A stretch of 17,366 nucleotides of DNA from an uncultured Bacteroidales bacterium (GCA_937995875.1 CALKIW010000048.1:1-17366), one strand, 5' to 3'. Shown: positions 1-7,499, counted from the first letter of the stretch. The notes: generated by a model from the sequence alone, not told the origin. Numbers and translations: made by a program.

Positions 1-339
1 GGCGACAGCACTTTCTTGGCGCGCTCGGAAAGCACCCATTGTACGAGGATGCGTCTTGTCAAAGTGATAACGCCGAAACAAACGATTCATTGTCTCGCAG
101 TCGCCAATATCCATTCTGATGAACTTGCACTGTGGCAGCATCCTGCTCTCTACGATATTCGATTCCCAACAGGCTTCCTTCGTGTCGATGCCGCATTGTT
201 CCAACCGCGCGTACTTCAAGCGGACGTCGTAATAATCATTGATATTGTCGATACCAATGACATTGAATCCCTTTTCGGCCAAAGCCTTCATCACACGAGA
301 GCCAATAAAACCGGCGGCACCGGAAACTAATATATTCAT
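1..339 (-). CDS. NAD-dependent sugar-nucleotide epimerase (UDP-glucuronate 4-epimerase-like), N-terminal part, runs off the window
   Basis: Read on the minus strand from ATG at 339. The N-terminus has the Rossmann NAD-binding motif GAAGFIG at residues 7-13 and then DNINDYYDV at residues 31-39, which is typical of extended short-chain dehydrogenases of the UDP-glucuronate 4-epimerase/CapI group. Such enzymes interconvert UDP-glucuronate and UDP-galacturonate in the cytoplasm for surface polysaccharide or lipid A decoration. Residues 1-95 fit the family well, up to FDK at 93-95. The family then normally continues with a V-x-H/N-L-A-A-Q-A-G-V-R stretch, but here the last 18 codons (bases 1-54) match it in no frame. 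The gene may therefore be interrupted, or the end of the window may be a junction. It lies downstream of the broken ArnT-like gene on the same strand, which suggests a shared envelope-glycan role. Confidence 0.75.
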   Translation of the reverse strand, partial: MNILVSGAAGFIGSRVMKALAEKGFNVIGIDNINDYYDVRLKYARLEQCGIDTKEACWESNIVESRMLPQCKFIRMDIGDCETMNRLFRRYHFDKTHPRTMGAFRARQESAVA

Positions 340-411
340 ATCACATTCTTTGTATTCTAAGTCGGGACACACAACAGTGTCAAGAAGTTCATGCCCGGCT
401 CCTGTTGCTCA

Positions 412-1692
412 TCACACGATATATTGGTTAATCATGGGCATGGCCCACCCCGCCACAAACAGGAAAGCCAACACGCCATAGCCTAAAATCCGAATGGAAT
501 CGGCAACCGACTTCTTAACCGCAAGTTGGTAGAGCGAGACAGCGGCAAACAAACTCATCACGGCGGCAGCCACCATGACAAGGGGTAAACGCAGCACCGG
601 CAATGCCACAATGTGCTGCGCCACCAACAATGCGGGGAAAGTCAGCACAAGAATCGACTCCGGAATAGCGAGCGACCACGATACCCACCAACTCCCTTCA
701 TCGGTCTGGACAAGGCGGGCCGTCAGATATATTACAAAAGGAAAAGCCGGCAGCAGGTATATCTGCAACTTGGAGCTGACGCAAGACAACAAGAAGAGTG
801 TGGCGACTACTATGCAAAAGAAGAATTTGTACACCTCCTCCATATCCGGCTTGCGTAGCAACGCCCATATCATGCCACCCACGCACAAGAGCGACCAAGG
901 CAACCATTCGTACCATAAAGAAACGAAATAATAGTAGAAAGCACGGGCATGGTGAAAAGAGTTGATGCCCCGACCGACAGTCTGATGAAACACCAAGTTA
1001 TAGAAATAATCCCCGCCGGCTTCGTAATAGGTCATTGCAAACCAACCCAAACTGCCAATTCCCAAGACAAATCATGTGCGCCAGTTCCACAACCTGCCGA
1101 CATCCCGCCATCAATGCATCAGGATCATAAAAACCAACGTGGCAAACAAAGGGATGAGTAAGCCCAAAGGCCCTTTCGTAAATAAAGCCATGAAAAGCCA
1201 AACTCCCATGAGCCATTGTTCGGAACGGATGACATGGGGAGATGAATACATCCTCCAGAAAGAGCGAAAGGCCAACACCATAAATAGCGTCATCAGCATA
1301 TCCATACGAACAACCATTGCCGCCGCCAGAAAGTAACAGGTGGAAACAACATGAGAGGTGCTAAATTACGATATGGAGCCGACAGACTATCGTGCGTCCA
1401 ATCATTCATTATCTTCACCACGCCGGCCGCAGGGAGAAACGAGAACATACAGAGTGGCAACATAGAGTGGCAACCTAACAGTTGGCGACAGGCCATAACC
1501 AACCAGAAATACAGCGGCGGCTTGTCGGCATAGGGTTGTCCGTTCAACGTGAAAGAGAAAAAATGACCGCTGCGCAGCGCCTCATCAGCTATAGTTAAAT
1601 AGCGGGCTTCATTGTCAGGAGTGAAGTCTCTGAATATCAGCATCGGCAAAAAACGCAATGATGACAATCCACCACAACTGTTTCTTTATCAT
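412..1692 (-). pseudogene. Decayed ArnT-like lipid A glycosyltransferase (GT-83/PMT family), multiple frameshifts and stops
   Basis: Start is ATG at 1692, giving MIKKQLWWIVIIAFFADADI. The reading then shifts near 1632 into the frame carrying RDFTPDNEARYLTIADEALR and PYADKPPLYFW. It shifts again near 1338-1346 into the frame with MVVRMDMLM and FTKGPLGLLIP. In that last frame two TGA stops interrupt at 1111-1113 and 1072-1074, yet similarity continues on both sides (WRDVGRLWNWRT, then GSLGWFAMTYYEAGGDYFYN and FHQTVGRGINSFHH). These motifs are those of membrane transferases that move a sugar from a polyprenyl-phosphate donor to lipid A, such as ArnT. Repaired, it would have about 427 codons, while I recall relatives of about 550, so the periplasmic C-terminal part also seems lost. 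Both stops look like single transitions (for example TGG or CGA to TGA). The promoter region upstream still looks intact. I infer an inactive gene; sequencing error cannot be excluded. Confidence 0.85.
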
Positions 1693-1762
1693 AAATAATT
1701 ATTCCGGTCAGACAATAAATGAACTGAAAATACTCCTTTAAAGAATATTGAATATTTATTGG

Positions 1763-1792
1763 CAAAGGTAGCAACAATTATCTGAACACAAT
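1763..1792 (-). promoter_or_regulatory. Candidate Bacteroidetes promoter for the ArnT-like pseudogene
   Basis: On the minus strand a perfect -7 box TACCTTTG (1770 down to 1763) follows a -33-like ATTG (1792 down to 1789) with an 18-nt spacer, close to the Bacteroidetes pattern TTTG-N19-TAnnTTTG. It lies about 70 bases upstream of the pseudogene start. The -33 element is imperfect, so this rests mainly on the -7 match. Confidence 0.45.
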
Positions 1793-1872
1793 AATAAACA
1801 TGAAGGTTTTAACAAACAGAACAGTAAAAACTGTGCAACGCTCACCTTTATACTCTATGTATCAACAACACA

Positions 1873-1905
1873 TCAAGGGGAAAGCGCACTGCGCTTTCCC
1901 CTTGA
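1873..1905 (-). terminator. Perfect 15-bp hairpin downstream of icd, probable terminator
   Basis: Bases 1873-1887 and 1891-1905 are exact reverse complements, giving a 15-bp GC-containing stem with a 3-nt loop. It lies 66 bases past the icd stop on the strand icd uses. The following minus-strand sequence (TGTGTTGTTG) is only moderately T-rich, so it may be a processing or RNA-stabilising hairpin as well as a terminator. Confidence 0.6.
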
Positions 1906-1971
1906 CGATCCTCGTTTTGTGTTTGCAACATTCTCAATACCACAAGCGATGTAGCAGCTCTTTGACCACCG

Positions 1972-3183
1972 TTAAGCCAAACGCTTCTCCAGACGCTCAC
2001 GGATGGCCGCGATGAAGTCGGCAGAGTTCACGGGCTTAGCCTCCACACCCTCCATCAGTCCGACAAGGTCTTTCGTGGCGATTCCCTCGTTCAGCGTGTC
2101 AAAGCAGGCACCTTCCAACTGGTCGCCAAAGTTTACCAGCGCCTCAATCTCGTCGAGTTCGCCCCGTTTGCGCAACGCTCCGCTCCATGCAAAGATCGTG
2201 GCCATCGGGTTGGTCGATGTCTCCTCACCCTTGAGATAACGATAGTAGTGACGCGTCACCGTGCCGTGTGCAGCCTCGAACTCATAGTTGCCGTCGGGAG
2301 AAACGAGCACAGAGGTCATCATGGCCAAGGAGCCAAAGGCAGTGGAAAGCATATCGCTCATCACATCGCCATCATAGTTTTTGCAAGCCCATATAAAGCC
2401 GCCCTTCGAACGGACCACACGCGCCACAGCGTCATCAATCAGGGTATAGAAATATTCTATGCCGAGTTTGTCAAACGTTTCCTTGTATTCCTTCTCGTAA
2501 ACTTCCTCAAAAATTTCCCGGAATCGGGCGTCGTAGGTCTTGGATATGGTGTCTTTGGTGGCAAACCACAAGTCCTGCTTGGTGTCCACGGCAAACTTGA
2601 AGCAGCTGTGAGCAAACGAGCGAATACTCTTGTCCGTGTTGTGCATGCCTTGAACCACACCTCCTCCGTCGAAACTGTGGATTTCCACTTCCTGCCGTTT
2701 GCCACTCTGTCCCTCAAACACCAACTTGGCCGTTCCGGGCTCCTCAACCTTGATTTCTACGCCCTTATACACATCTCCATAGGCGTGACGGGCAATGGTG
2801 ATGGGCTGTTCCCAGTTTTTCACGACGGGACGAATACTCGAAATGGTTATCGGTGCACGAAACACCGTGCCGTCCATGATAGACCGTATGGTGCCGTTCG
2901 GACTTTTCCACATCTTGTGCAGATGGTATTCGTCCATGCGCTGGGCATTGGGCGTGATGGTCGCACACTTCACAGCCACCCCATATTTCCTTGTTGCATT
3001 TGCGGCATCAATGGTCACTTGGTCGCCGGTGTCATCGCGATGGGGCAATCCGAGGTCATAATATTCGGTCTTCAGATCGACAAACGGCAAGATAAGCTCA
3101 TCTTTAATCATCTTCCAGAGTATTCGGGTCATCTCGTCACCGTCCATCTCAACCAACGGTGTTGTCATCTTTATCTTTTCCAT
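1972..3183 (-). CDS. icd: NADP-dependent isocitrate dehydrogenase, eukaryotic-type homodimeric family
   Basis: Catalyses oxidative decarboxylation of isocitrate to 2-oxoglutarate with reduction of NADP in the cytoplasm, supplying the precursor of glutamate. The 403-residue protein matches the class that includes human IDH1/IDH2 rather than the E. coli Icd class. Substrate-binding residues fall at IDH1 numbering: T77, the SPNGTIR loop at 94-100 with S94, N96 and R100, then R109 and R132. Later landmarks are GGFIWACKNYDGDV, carrying the metal-binding aspartates, and AAHGTVTRHY in the NADP-binding region. The length is normal and the frame intact. The start at 3183 gives MEKIKMTTPLVEMDGDEMTR, where the family begins. 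It is a single-gene unit, with a perfect -7 box 45-52 bases upstream and a strong hairpin downstream. Its product feeds glutamate, the substrate of the arginine-proline cluster, but it is not transcribed with it. Confidence 0.97.
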   Translation of the reverse strand: MEKIKMTTPLVEMDGDEMTRILWKMIKDELILPFVDLKTEYYDLGLPHRDDTGDQVTIDAANATRKYGVAVKCATITPNAQRMDEYHLHKMWKSPNGTIRSIMDGTVFRAPITISSIRPVVKNWEQPITIARHAYGDVYKGVEIKVEEPGTAKLVFEGQSGKRQEVEIHSFDGGGVVQGMHNTDKSIRSFAHSCFKFAVDTKQDLWFATKDTISKTYDARFREIFEEVYEKEYKETFDKLGIEYFYTLIDDAVARVVRSKGGFIWACKNYDGDVMSDMLSTAFGSLAMMTSVLVSPDGNYEFEAAHGTVTRHYYRYLKGEETSTNPMATIFAWSGALRKRGELDEIEALVNFGDQLEGACFDTLNEGIATKDLVGLMEGVEAKPVNSADFIAAIRERLEKRLA

Positions 3184-3227
3184 ATTTACTTGATTTGTAT
3201 TTTCACTGTTTAGTTATATCCTAACTG

Positions 3228-3235
3228 CAAAATTA
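3228..3235 (-). promoter_or_regulatory. -7 box of probable icd promoter
   Basis: TAATTTTG on the minus strand is a perfect match to the Bacteroidetes -7 consensus TAnnTTTG and leaves a leader of roughly 40 bases before the icd ATG. No clean TTTG is present at the expected -33 position, so the promoter is only partly supported. Confidence 0.45.
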
Positions 3236-3293
3236 GTAAAAAACTTTCAGAATTGACATAAAATCGCCGGATTTATTATCAAATAGTAAAAGG

Positions 3294-3368
3294 AAAGAGA
3301 ATTTAGGTTTACCCCTCTCTTGCCTATCCAACACGCTTTCGGCAAGCCGGTAATCCTAAATTCTCTTT
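3294..3368 (-). terminator. Long hairpin downstream of the OmpA-family gene, probable terminator
   Basis: Bases 3294-3313 pair with 3349-3368 over 20 bp with a single mismatch. Inside the 35-nt loop a further 6-bp stem forms between CTTGCC (3319-3324) and GGCAAG (3341-3346). The structure starts 28 bases past the stop of the lipoprotein gene, and on its strand is followed by CCTTTTACTATTTG, a short T-rich stretch. It also lies upstream of the icd promoter and insulates the two genes. Confidence 0.6.
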
Positions 3369-3396
3369 CTCCTATGCTATTATCAGCCCCTTGGCT

Positions 3397-4248
3397 TTAC
3401 TTTTCCTCCGGAGCTTCGTCTATCAAGTCCATAAACTGGTCGAGCTTCGGCGTGATGATAATCTGTGTACGACGGTTGCGCTGCCTGCCCAGTTCGGTAT
3501 TGTTGGAAGCGATGGGGTTAAACTCACCACGTCCACCGGCGGTCAAGCGACCCGGAGCCACACCGAAACGGTCTATCAGATACTGCACCACCGATGATGC
3601 ACGCAGAGCCGAGAGGTCCCAGTTGTTGCGGATGTTTTTCATCAACTGCGACGAAGTGTTGATGGGCACGTCGTCGGTATTTCCCTCAATCAGCACGTCA
3701 TAGTCTCTGTAATCCATGATAATCTTGGCAATTTTGCCCAGTGTTTCCTCAGCCCGCTCATTGATTTCATAGCTTCCACTCTTATAGAGCATATTGTCGG
3801 CCAACGAGATATATACCACGCCCTTGAGCACCTGAACATCCACTTCTCTCATTTCCTCCTTGCTCAACGAGCGTGTCAAGTTGTTGGTCAGCACCATGTT
3901 CAGCGAGTCACTCTTGCTCTTCACCTCTACCAAATGACGGATATATTGGTTAGACTCATTAATTTGGTCTACCAACTTCGAAATATTGATATTGTTGTCC
4001 GATGTATTCCTCAAACTCTTGTCCAAACTTCGCTGCAGCGCAGCATAATCCCTCTTCTGCTGAGCCAGCTGGTCTTCGAGTACGCTGACACGGCTCTGCG
4101 AGGCTGCCAGTCGTTCTCTGGCATCCTGAAAATTGGCTGTCAGTTCACGGTTTTCGTTCTGACAATTCACCAGATCTTTCTTGCTTGCGCAACTTGAGAC
4201 GAGCAAAACGCCGGCCATCATTGCCAATATAAAAATGTTCTTTTTCAT
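3397..4248 (-). CDS. OmpA-family peptidoglycan-binding lipoprotein with coiled-coil stalk
   Basis: The 283-residue protein starts with a lipoprotein signal peptide. Its hydrophobic core at residues 5-17 ends in the lipobox VSSC, so Cys20 would be lipidated. Residues about 27-120 are rich in Q, E, R, N and L with heptad-like spacing, which predicts a coiled-coil stalk. Residues about 140-266 form an OmpA/MotB-type C-terminal domain. It includes EGNTDDVPI, NNWDLSALRASSVV and the hallmark NNTELGRQRNRRTQI; D211 and R259 are the likely contacts to diaminopimelate in peptidoglycan. The role is probably to anchor the outer membrane to the cell wall. The tail ends in DEAPEEK. It sits alone between the strong hairpin at 3294-3368 and the long intergenic region upstream. 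I see no good -33/-7 promoter pair just upstream. Family assignment is firm; the specific biological role is not known from sequence. Confidence 0.92.
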   Translation of the reverse strand: MKKNIFILAMMAGVLLVSSCASKKDLVNCQNENRELTANFQDARERLAASQSRVSVLEDQLAQQKRDYAALQRSLDKSLRNTSDNNINISKLVDQINESNQYIRHLVEVKSKSDSLNMVLTNNLTRSLSKEEMREVDVQVLKGVVYISLADNMLYKSGSYEINERAEETLGKIAKIIMDYRDYDVLIEGNTDDVPINTSSQLMKNIRNNWDLSALRASSVVQYLIDRFGVAPGRLTAGGRGEFNPIASNNTELGRQRNRRTQIIITPKLDQFMDLIDEAPEEK

Positions 4249-4452
4249 ATCTGTTTATATTTTTGGTTATTATCTTCCGCATATCCAATCGACCCCATGA
4301 GCACGAAGTCGTGTATTTAATAAAACGTAAGACCCTGCGTAATGTTGCATCCGATTAAAAATTTTTAACCAGACCCCCTTGTGTTTTAAGACCTTATGAC
4401 ACTATGGCACCATGAAAAAGGTCTGTTGAGGTCAAAAAAATGCACAATCTGC

Positions 4453-4595
4453 AATTCGCGACCTGTGGAAAATCCGAGTATTTTTGCTTTACAAACTGCT
4501 CTCTAAAATTTGCGTATTTAAAAATAAATATACTTCGGTCGGGAAAATCGCGAAAATCGCTCATTTCGCAACCTGTTGATAATCAGAGCGTTTTG
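4453..4595 (+). repeat. Diverged pair of 33-bp direct repeats
   Basis: The units at 4453-4485 and 4563-4595 agree at 25 of 33 positions, sharing the core TTCGCrACCTGT and then AATCnGAG. They lie 110 bases apart in the same orientation. The second unit resembles AT-rich intergenic words I associate with Prevotella and Bacteroides genomes, but I cannot verify that here. Confidence 0.5.
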
Positions 4596-4660
4596 AACTA
4601 ACGCCTTTACGCTCCTTATGTACCCACTCGCGGTTGCATATCGAATGGCATTGCAAGAAG

Positions 4661-4748
4661 GGCCTAATCGCAGGACGGATGAGGCTTAACCAAGTGGCGG
4701 TTAAGGCTTAGGCGCACCGCGATTAAGCCTCCACCATGATATGGTGGA
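4661..4748. repeat. Nested palindromic element (three stems)
   Basis: GGCCTAATCGC (4661-4671) pairs with GCGATTAAGCC (4719-4729) at 10 of 11 positions. Inside it CTTAACC (4685-4691) pairs with GGTTAAG (4699-4705) around a 7-nt loop. Immediately outside, TCCACCAT (4730-4737) pairs with ATGGTGGA (4741-4748) around a 3-nt loop. No T-tract follows on either strand, so a plain intrinsic terminator is unlikely; a structured RNA, protein-binding site or palindromic repeat is more plausible. Confidence 0.5.
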
Positions 4749-5032
4749 AGATAATTCCTACATTCGGGCAATTTTTCGCACTGGAGAAATGGGCGGGAGT
4801 GGCGGAAACATAACCCTTTTTGCGCTGGTTGTGCAAAAAATAATCACCGAAAAACGGTAACTGTTTTTTACAAAGAAAGGAGCGAGTACGAAAGCAGGAC
4901 AAAAAATCAAACGCTGCTCAATAGTGGCTGAATGCACGTTGTCCCGCATCTTGCGTCTGTATAAATACAACTTATAAAAATGCAAATATGAATCAATTTG
5001 TAGAATAAAATCACAAAAAATTATCATATTAT

Positions 5033-5063
5033 TTTGTTATAATAGATTTTTATTATAATTTTG
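5033..5063 (+). promoter_or_regulatory. Bacteroidetes promoter driving argR and the arginine cluster
   Basis: TTTG at 5033-5036, a spacer of exactly 19 bases, then TAATTTTG at 5056-5063 give a full match to the Bacteroidetes primary-sigma consensus TTTG-N19-TAnnTTTG. Transcription would start near 5070, leaving a leader of about 20 bases before the argR ATG. Confidence 0.8.
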
Positions 5064-5092
5064 CAACGTAATAAAGCATAAAAATTCATGTC

Positions 5093-5563
5093 ATGAAGAT
5101 TAAAGACCGAAGGCTGGAAGCGATTAAAATGATCATTTCCAGTAAGGAATTAGGCAGTCAGGAGGAGGTTTTACAAGAACTGAAAAAGGAGGGATTTGAA
5201 CTGACCCAAGCCACACTGAGCCGCGACTTCAAACAGCTGAAAGTTGCCAAGGCAGCCAGTATGAATGGTCAATACGTATATGTGTTGCCAAACGAAACCA
5301 TGTACAAGCGTGTACACAAACCGCTCTCCGCCTTAGAAATGTTGCAGACTCCCGGATTTCAGTCTATCAATTTTTCCGGTAACATTGCCATCATCAAGAC
5401 CCGGCCCGGCTACGCAAGCTCCATAGCCTACAATATTGACAACAGCAATGTAAAGGAGGTTTTGGGAACGATTGCCGGCGACGACACTATCCTCATGGTC
5501 TTGAAAGAAGGCGTTGAGCGCGACGCCGTGTTACAGGGACTAAACGAAATCGTTGAATTTTAA
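5093..5563 (+). CDS. argR: Arginine repressor ArgR
   Basis: A hexameric transcription regulator that binds DNA when loaded with L-arginine. The 156-residue protein is full length. Residues 1-65 form the winged helix, with the recognition-helix signature TLSRDFKQLKV (S43, R44, D45). Residues about 85-156 form the oligomerisation and arginine-binding domain, with TRPGYASSIA and GTIAGDDTI; D130 and D131 match the arginine-contacting pair. The ATG at 5093 is preferred because an ATG at 5088 meets a stop two codons later. It is the first gene after a perfect promoter, so autoregulation together with the biosynthetic genes is likely. I could not identify a convincing ARG-box operator. The GNAT gene follows after 8 bases. 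Confidence 0.97.
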   Translation: MKIKDRRLEAIKMIISSKELGSQEEVLQELKKEGFELTQATLSRDFKQLKVAKAASMNGQYVYVLPNETMYKRVHKPLSALEMLQTPGFQSINFSGNIAIIKTRPGYASSIAYNIDNSNVKEVLGTIAGDDTILMVLKEGVERDAVLQGLNEIVEF

Positions 5564-5571
5564 AAATAAAA

Positions 5572-6165
5572 ATGGAAGAAATCAAAGTAATGGTGGCCGA
5601 CGAGTCGCATATCAAATACGTCGATACCATTCTTAAAACTATTGAAGACGCAGCAAAGGTGCGCGGCACAGGCATTGCCAAACGCTCACCCGACTATGTT
5701 GCTACGAAAATGAAAGAAGCCAAGGCTGTGATTGCCTTGCAGGATGACACCTTCGCCGGATTCAGCTATATCGAGACGTGGGGCAACAAACGGTATGTCA
5801 CCACATCGGGGCTTATTGTACACCCCGATTTCAGAGGGCGAGGACTTGCCAAGCGCATTAAGAACATGACATTTACACTGGCCCGCGTGCGATGGCCCCA
5901 TGCCAAGATATTCTCGCTCACGAGCGGATCGGCGGTGATGAAAATGAACACGCAGCTGGGGTATCATCCGGTGACATTTGCCGATCTCACCGACGACGAG
6001 TCCTTCTGGCGCGGATGTGAGGGATGTGTCAATAAAGACATTCTGCATCGCACCGAGCGGAAATTCTGCATCTGCACGGCCATGCTCTTCGACCCCGAAG
6101 ACCATCTTCCGGCCAAGATTCCATCAGAAGTATTGAAGCGAATCAAGCAGATTGACAGTCTGTAA
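5572..6165 (+). CDS. GNAT-family acyltransferase, probable N-acyl(succinyl)glutamate synthase
   Basis: A 197-residue GNAT-fold protein. Motif A, which binds the acyl-CoA pyrophosphate, is HPDFRGRGLAKR around residues 84-95 (R88, G89, R90, G91). It follows the strand SGLIV and the N-terminal residues EDAAKVRGTG. The C-terminal third is unusual for a simple GNAT: it has CEGC (C149, C152) and CIC (C166, C168), a spacing that could bind a metal ion. The gene sits 8 bases after argR and before argG, and no classical argA or argJ is present. I therefore infer that it acylates glutamate, the first step of arginine synthesis. The Ser at the specificity position of the transcarbamylase encoded at the end of the cluster suggests succinyl-CoA as donor. 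Family is certain; substrate is inference. Confidence 0.85.
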   Translation: MEEIKVMVADESHIKYVDTILKTIEDAAKVRGTGIAKRSPDYVATKMKEAKAVIALQDDTFAGFSYIETWGNKRYVTTSGLIVHPDFRGRGLAKRIKNMTFTLARVRWPHAKIFSLTSGSAVMKMNTQLGYHPVTFADLTDDESFWRGCEGCVNKDILHRTERKFCICTAMLFDPEDHLPAKIPSEVLKRIKQIDSL

Positions 6166-6260
6166 TCCATTCCTCCCCCCTCTTTCTTCGGGAAAACCAA
6201 GTATCGCACAGGTGGGGAATGGAATATTTGTTGAATGATTAAAAAGAAAAAACATAAGCT

Positions 6261-7460
6261 ATGAAAAAGAAAGTTGTTGTTGCCTTCAGTGGCGGATTGG
6301 ACACATCGTACACCGTAATGAAACTCGCCCAAGACGGGTGGGAAGTTTATGCCGCTTGTGCCAACACCGGTGGTTTCAGTGCAGAGCAGTTGAAAACCAA
6401 TGAAGAAAACGCCTATAAATTAGGGGCAAAGGAATATGTGACACTCGACGTGACGCAGGAGTATTACGAAAAGAGTTTAAAATACATGATTTTCGGTAAC
6501 GTGCTGCGTAACAACTGCTACCCCATCTCGGTATCCTCCGAGCGCATCTTTCAGGCCATCGCCATTGCCCGCTATGCCAATGAGATTGGCGCCGACGCCA
6601 TTGCCCACGGCTCTACGGGAGCAGGCAACGACCAGATTCGTTTCGACATGACTTTCCTCGTCATGGCTCCGGGCATAGAGATCATCACGCTCACGCGCGA
6701 CCACGCACTTTCCCGGCAAGACGAGGTAGACTTCCTGAATGAACACGGCTTCAAGGCCGACTTCGCCAAACTGAAATATTCCTACAATGTGGGTATCTGG
6801 GGAACGAGTATCTGCGGTGGCGAACTGCTCGACCCCTCACAAGGACTGCCGGAGGAGGCCTACCTGCAACACGTGACCGCCAAAGAGGAAGAAACCGAAC
6901 TGCGCATTGAGTTCAAGAAGGGCGAGATATGCGCTGTGAACGGTGAGAAGTTCGATGACAAGATTAAGGCCATTCAGAAGATTGAGGAGATTGGCGCATC
7001 GTATGCCATCGGCCGCGACTGCAACGTGGGCGATACCATCATCGGCATCAAGGGACGTGTGGGCTTCGAGGCCGCCGCACCCATGCTGATTATCGAGGCT
7101 CACCGTCTGCTGGAGAAGTCTACACTCTCCAAGTGGCAGCAATATTGGAAGGACCAAGTAGCCAACTGGTACGGAATGTTCCTGCATGAGAGCCAGTATC
7201 TTGAGCCGGTGATGCCCGATATAGAGGCTTTCCTCGAAAGCTCGCAGCGCCATGTCAATGGTACGGCCATTCTGAAGCTGCGTCCCTACAGTTTCCAAAC
7301 AGTGGGCGTGGATTCCGACGACGACCTCACCAAGTCGAAACTCGGCGAATACGGCGAGATGCAGCACGGTTGGACGGCCGAAGACGCTAAGGGATTCATC
7401 AAAATTCAGTCTACACCGCTACGTGTGTTCTACGGTATGCATCCTGAGGAGGAACGATAA
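6261..7460 (+). CDS. argG: Argininosuccinate synthase
   Basis: Joins citrulline and aspartate, with ATP cleaved to AMP, to form argininosuccinate, the penultimate step of arginine synthesis. The 399-residue protein has the N-type ATP pyrophosphatase loop AFSGGLDTS (S10-S16) and the HGSTGAGNDQIRF block at residues 116-128 that binds ATP and aspartate. ERIFQAIAIARYA and WGTSICGGEL are further landmarks. The length fits the form I know from Bacteroidetes. It is separated from the GNAT gene by 95 bases that hold only a weak 7-bp inverted repeat (6167-6173 with 6216-6222) and no clear promoter. Cotranscription with argR is likely. Argininosuccinate lyase (argH) is not in the window. Confidence 0.98.
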   Translation: MKKKVVVAFSGGLDTSYTVMKLAQDGWEVYAACANTGGFSAEQLKTNEENAYKLGAKEYVTLDVTQEYYEKSLKYMIFGNVLRNNCYPISVSSERIFQAIAIARYANEIGADAIAHGSTGAGNDQIRFDMTFLVMAPGIEIITLTRDHALSRQDEVDFLNEHGFKADFAKLKYSYNVGIWGTSICGGELLDPSQGLPEEAYLQHVTAKEEETELRIEFKKGEICAVNGEKFDDKIKAIQKIEEIGASYAIGRDCNVGDTIIGIKGRVGFEAAAPMLIIEAHRLLEKSTLSKWQQYWKDQVANWYGMFLHESQYLEPVMPDIEAFLESSQRHVNGTAILKLRPYSFQTVGVDSDDDLTKSKLGEYGEMQHGWTAEDAKGFIKIQSTPLRVFYGMHPEEER

Positions 7461-7464
7461 ACGA

Positions 7465-7499
7465 TCGCCCGTCCCTCCCGAATGGATGGTGGCGGGCGA
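7465..7499 (+). other. GC-rich hairpin after argG, without T-tract
   Basis: TCGCCCG (7465-7471) pairs with CGGGCGA (7493-7499) over 7 bp, enclosing a 21-nt loop. It begins 5 bases after the argG stop. Because no run of T follows, it is more likely a processing or stability element, or a partial attenuator between argG and the downstream genes, than an efficient terminator. Confidence 0.35.

Larger units (their letters stand above)
4249..5092. other. 844-base intergenic region between divergent OmpA-family gene and argR
   Basis: I find no convincing gene here. The region is AT-rich near both genes and contains a diverged direct repeat (4453-4485 and 4563-4595), a tandem 9-mer GAAAATCGC twice (4543-4560), nested palindromes at 4661-4748 and a perfect argR promoter at 5033-5063. 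A minus-strand open frame of 89 codons at 4758-5027 has no recognisable domain and I treat it as chance. The amount of ordered structure makes a non-coding RNA or a dispersed intergenic repeat possible. Confidence 0.6.

Noticed and set aside
1072..1113. The two in-frame TGA codons in the ArnT-like gene as recoded Trp or selenocysteine
   Set aside because: proA uses TGA as its stop, the surrounding gene also has frameshifts, and the first TGA does not align with a Trp position. Mutation is the simpler explanation.
2248..3213. 321-codon open frame on the plus strand opposite icd
   Set aside because: Antisense to a well-supported icd with every active-site motif in place, and with no domain signal of its own.
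4389..4434. AGACCTT/AAGGTCT 7-bp inverted repeat as a terminator
   Set aside because: The loop is 32 nt and no T-run follows the hairpin on either strand at the right side.
4958..4969. TGTATAAATACA upstream of argR as an ARG box
   Set aside because: The half-sites are separated by 2 bases rather than the 4 of the known ArgR operator pattern and differ from TGAAT/ATTCA, so there is not enough support.
4758..5027. 89-codon minus-strand open frame in the gene-free region
   Set aside because: No domain, no ribosome binding site or promoter, and composition like AT-rich noncoding DNA. Kept only as a low possibility.
6167..6222. CCATTCC/GGAATGG inverted repeat before argG as an attenuator
   Set aside because: Only 7 bp with a 42-nt loop and no leader peptide or T-tract, so chance is as likely.
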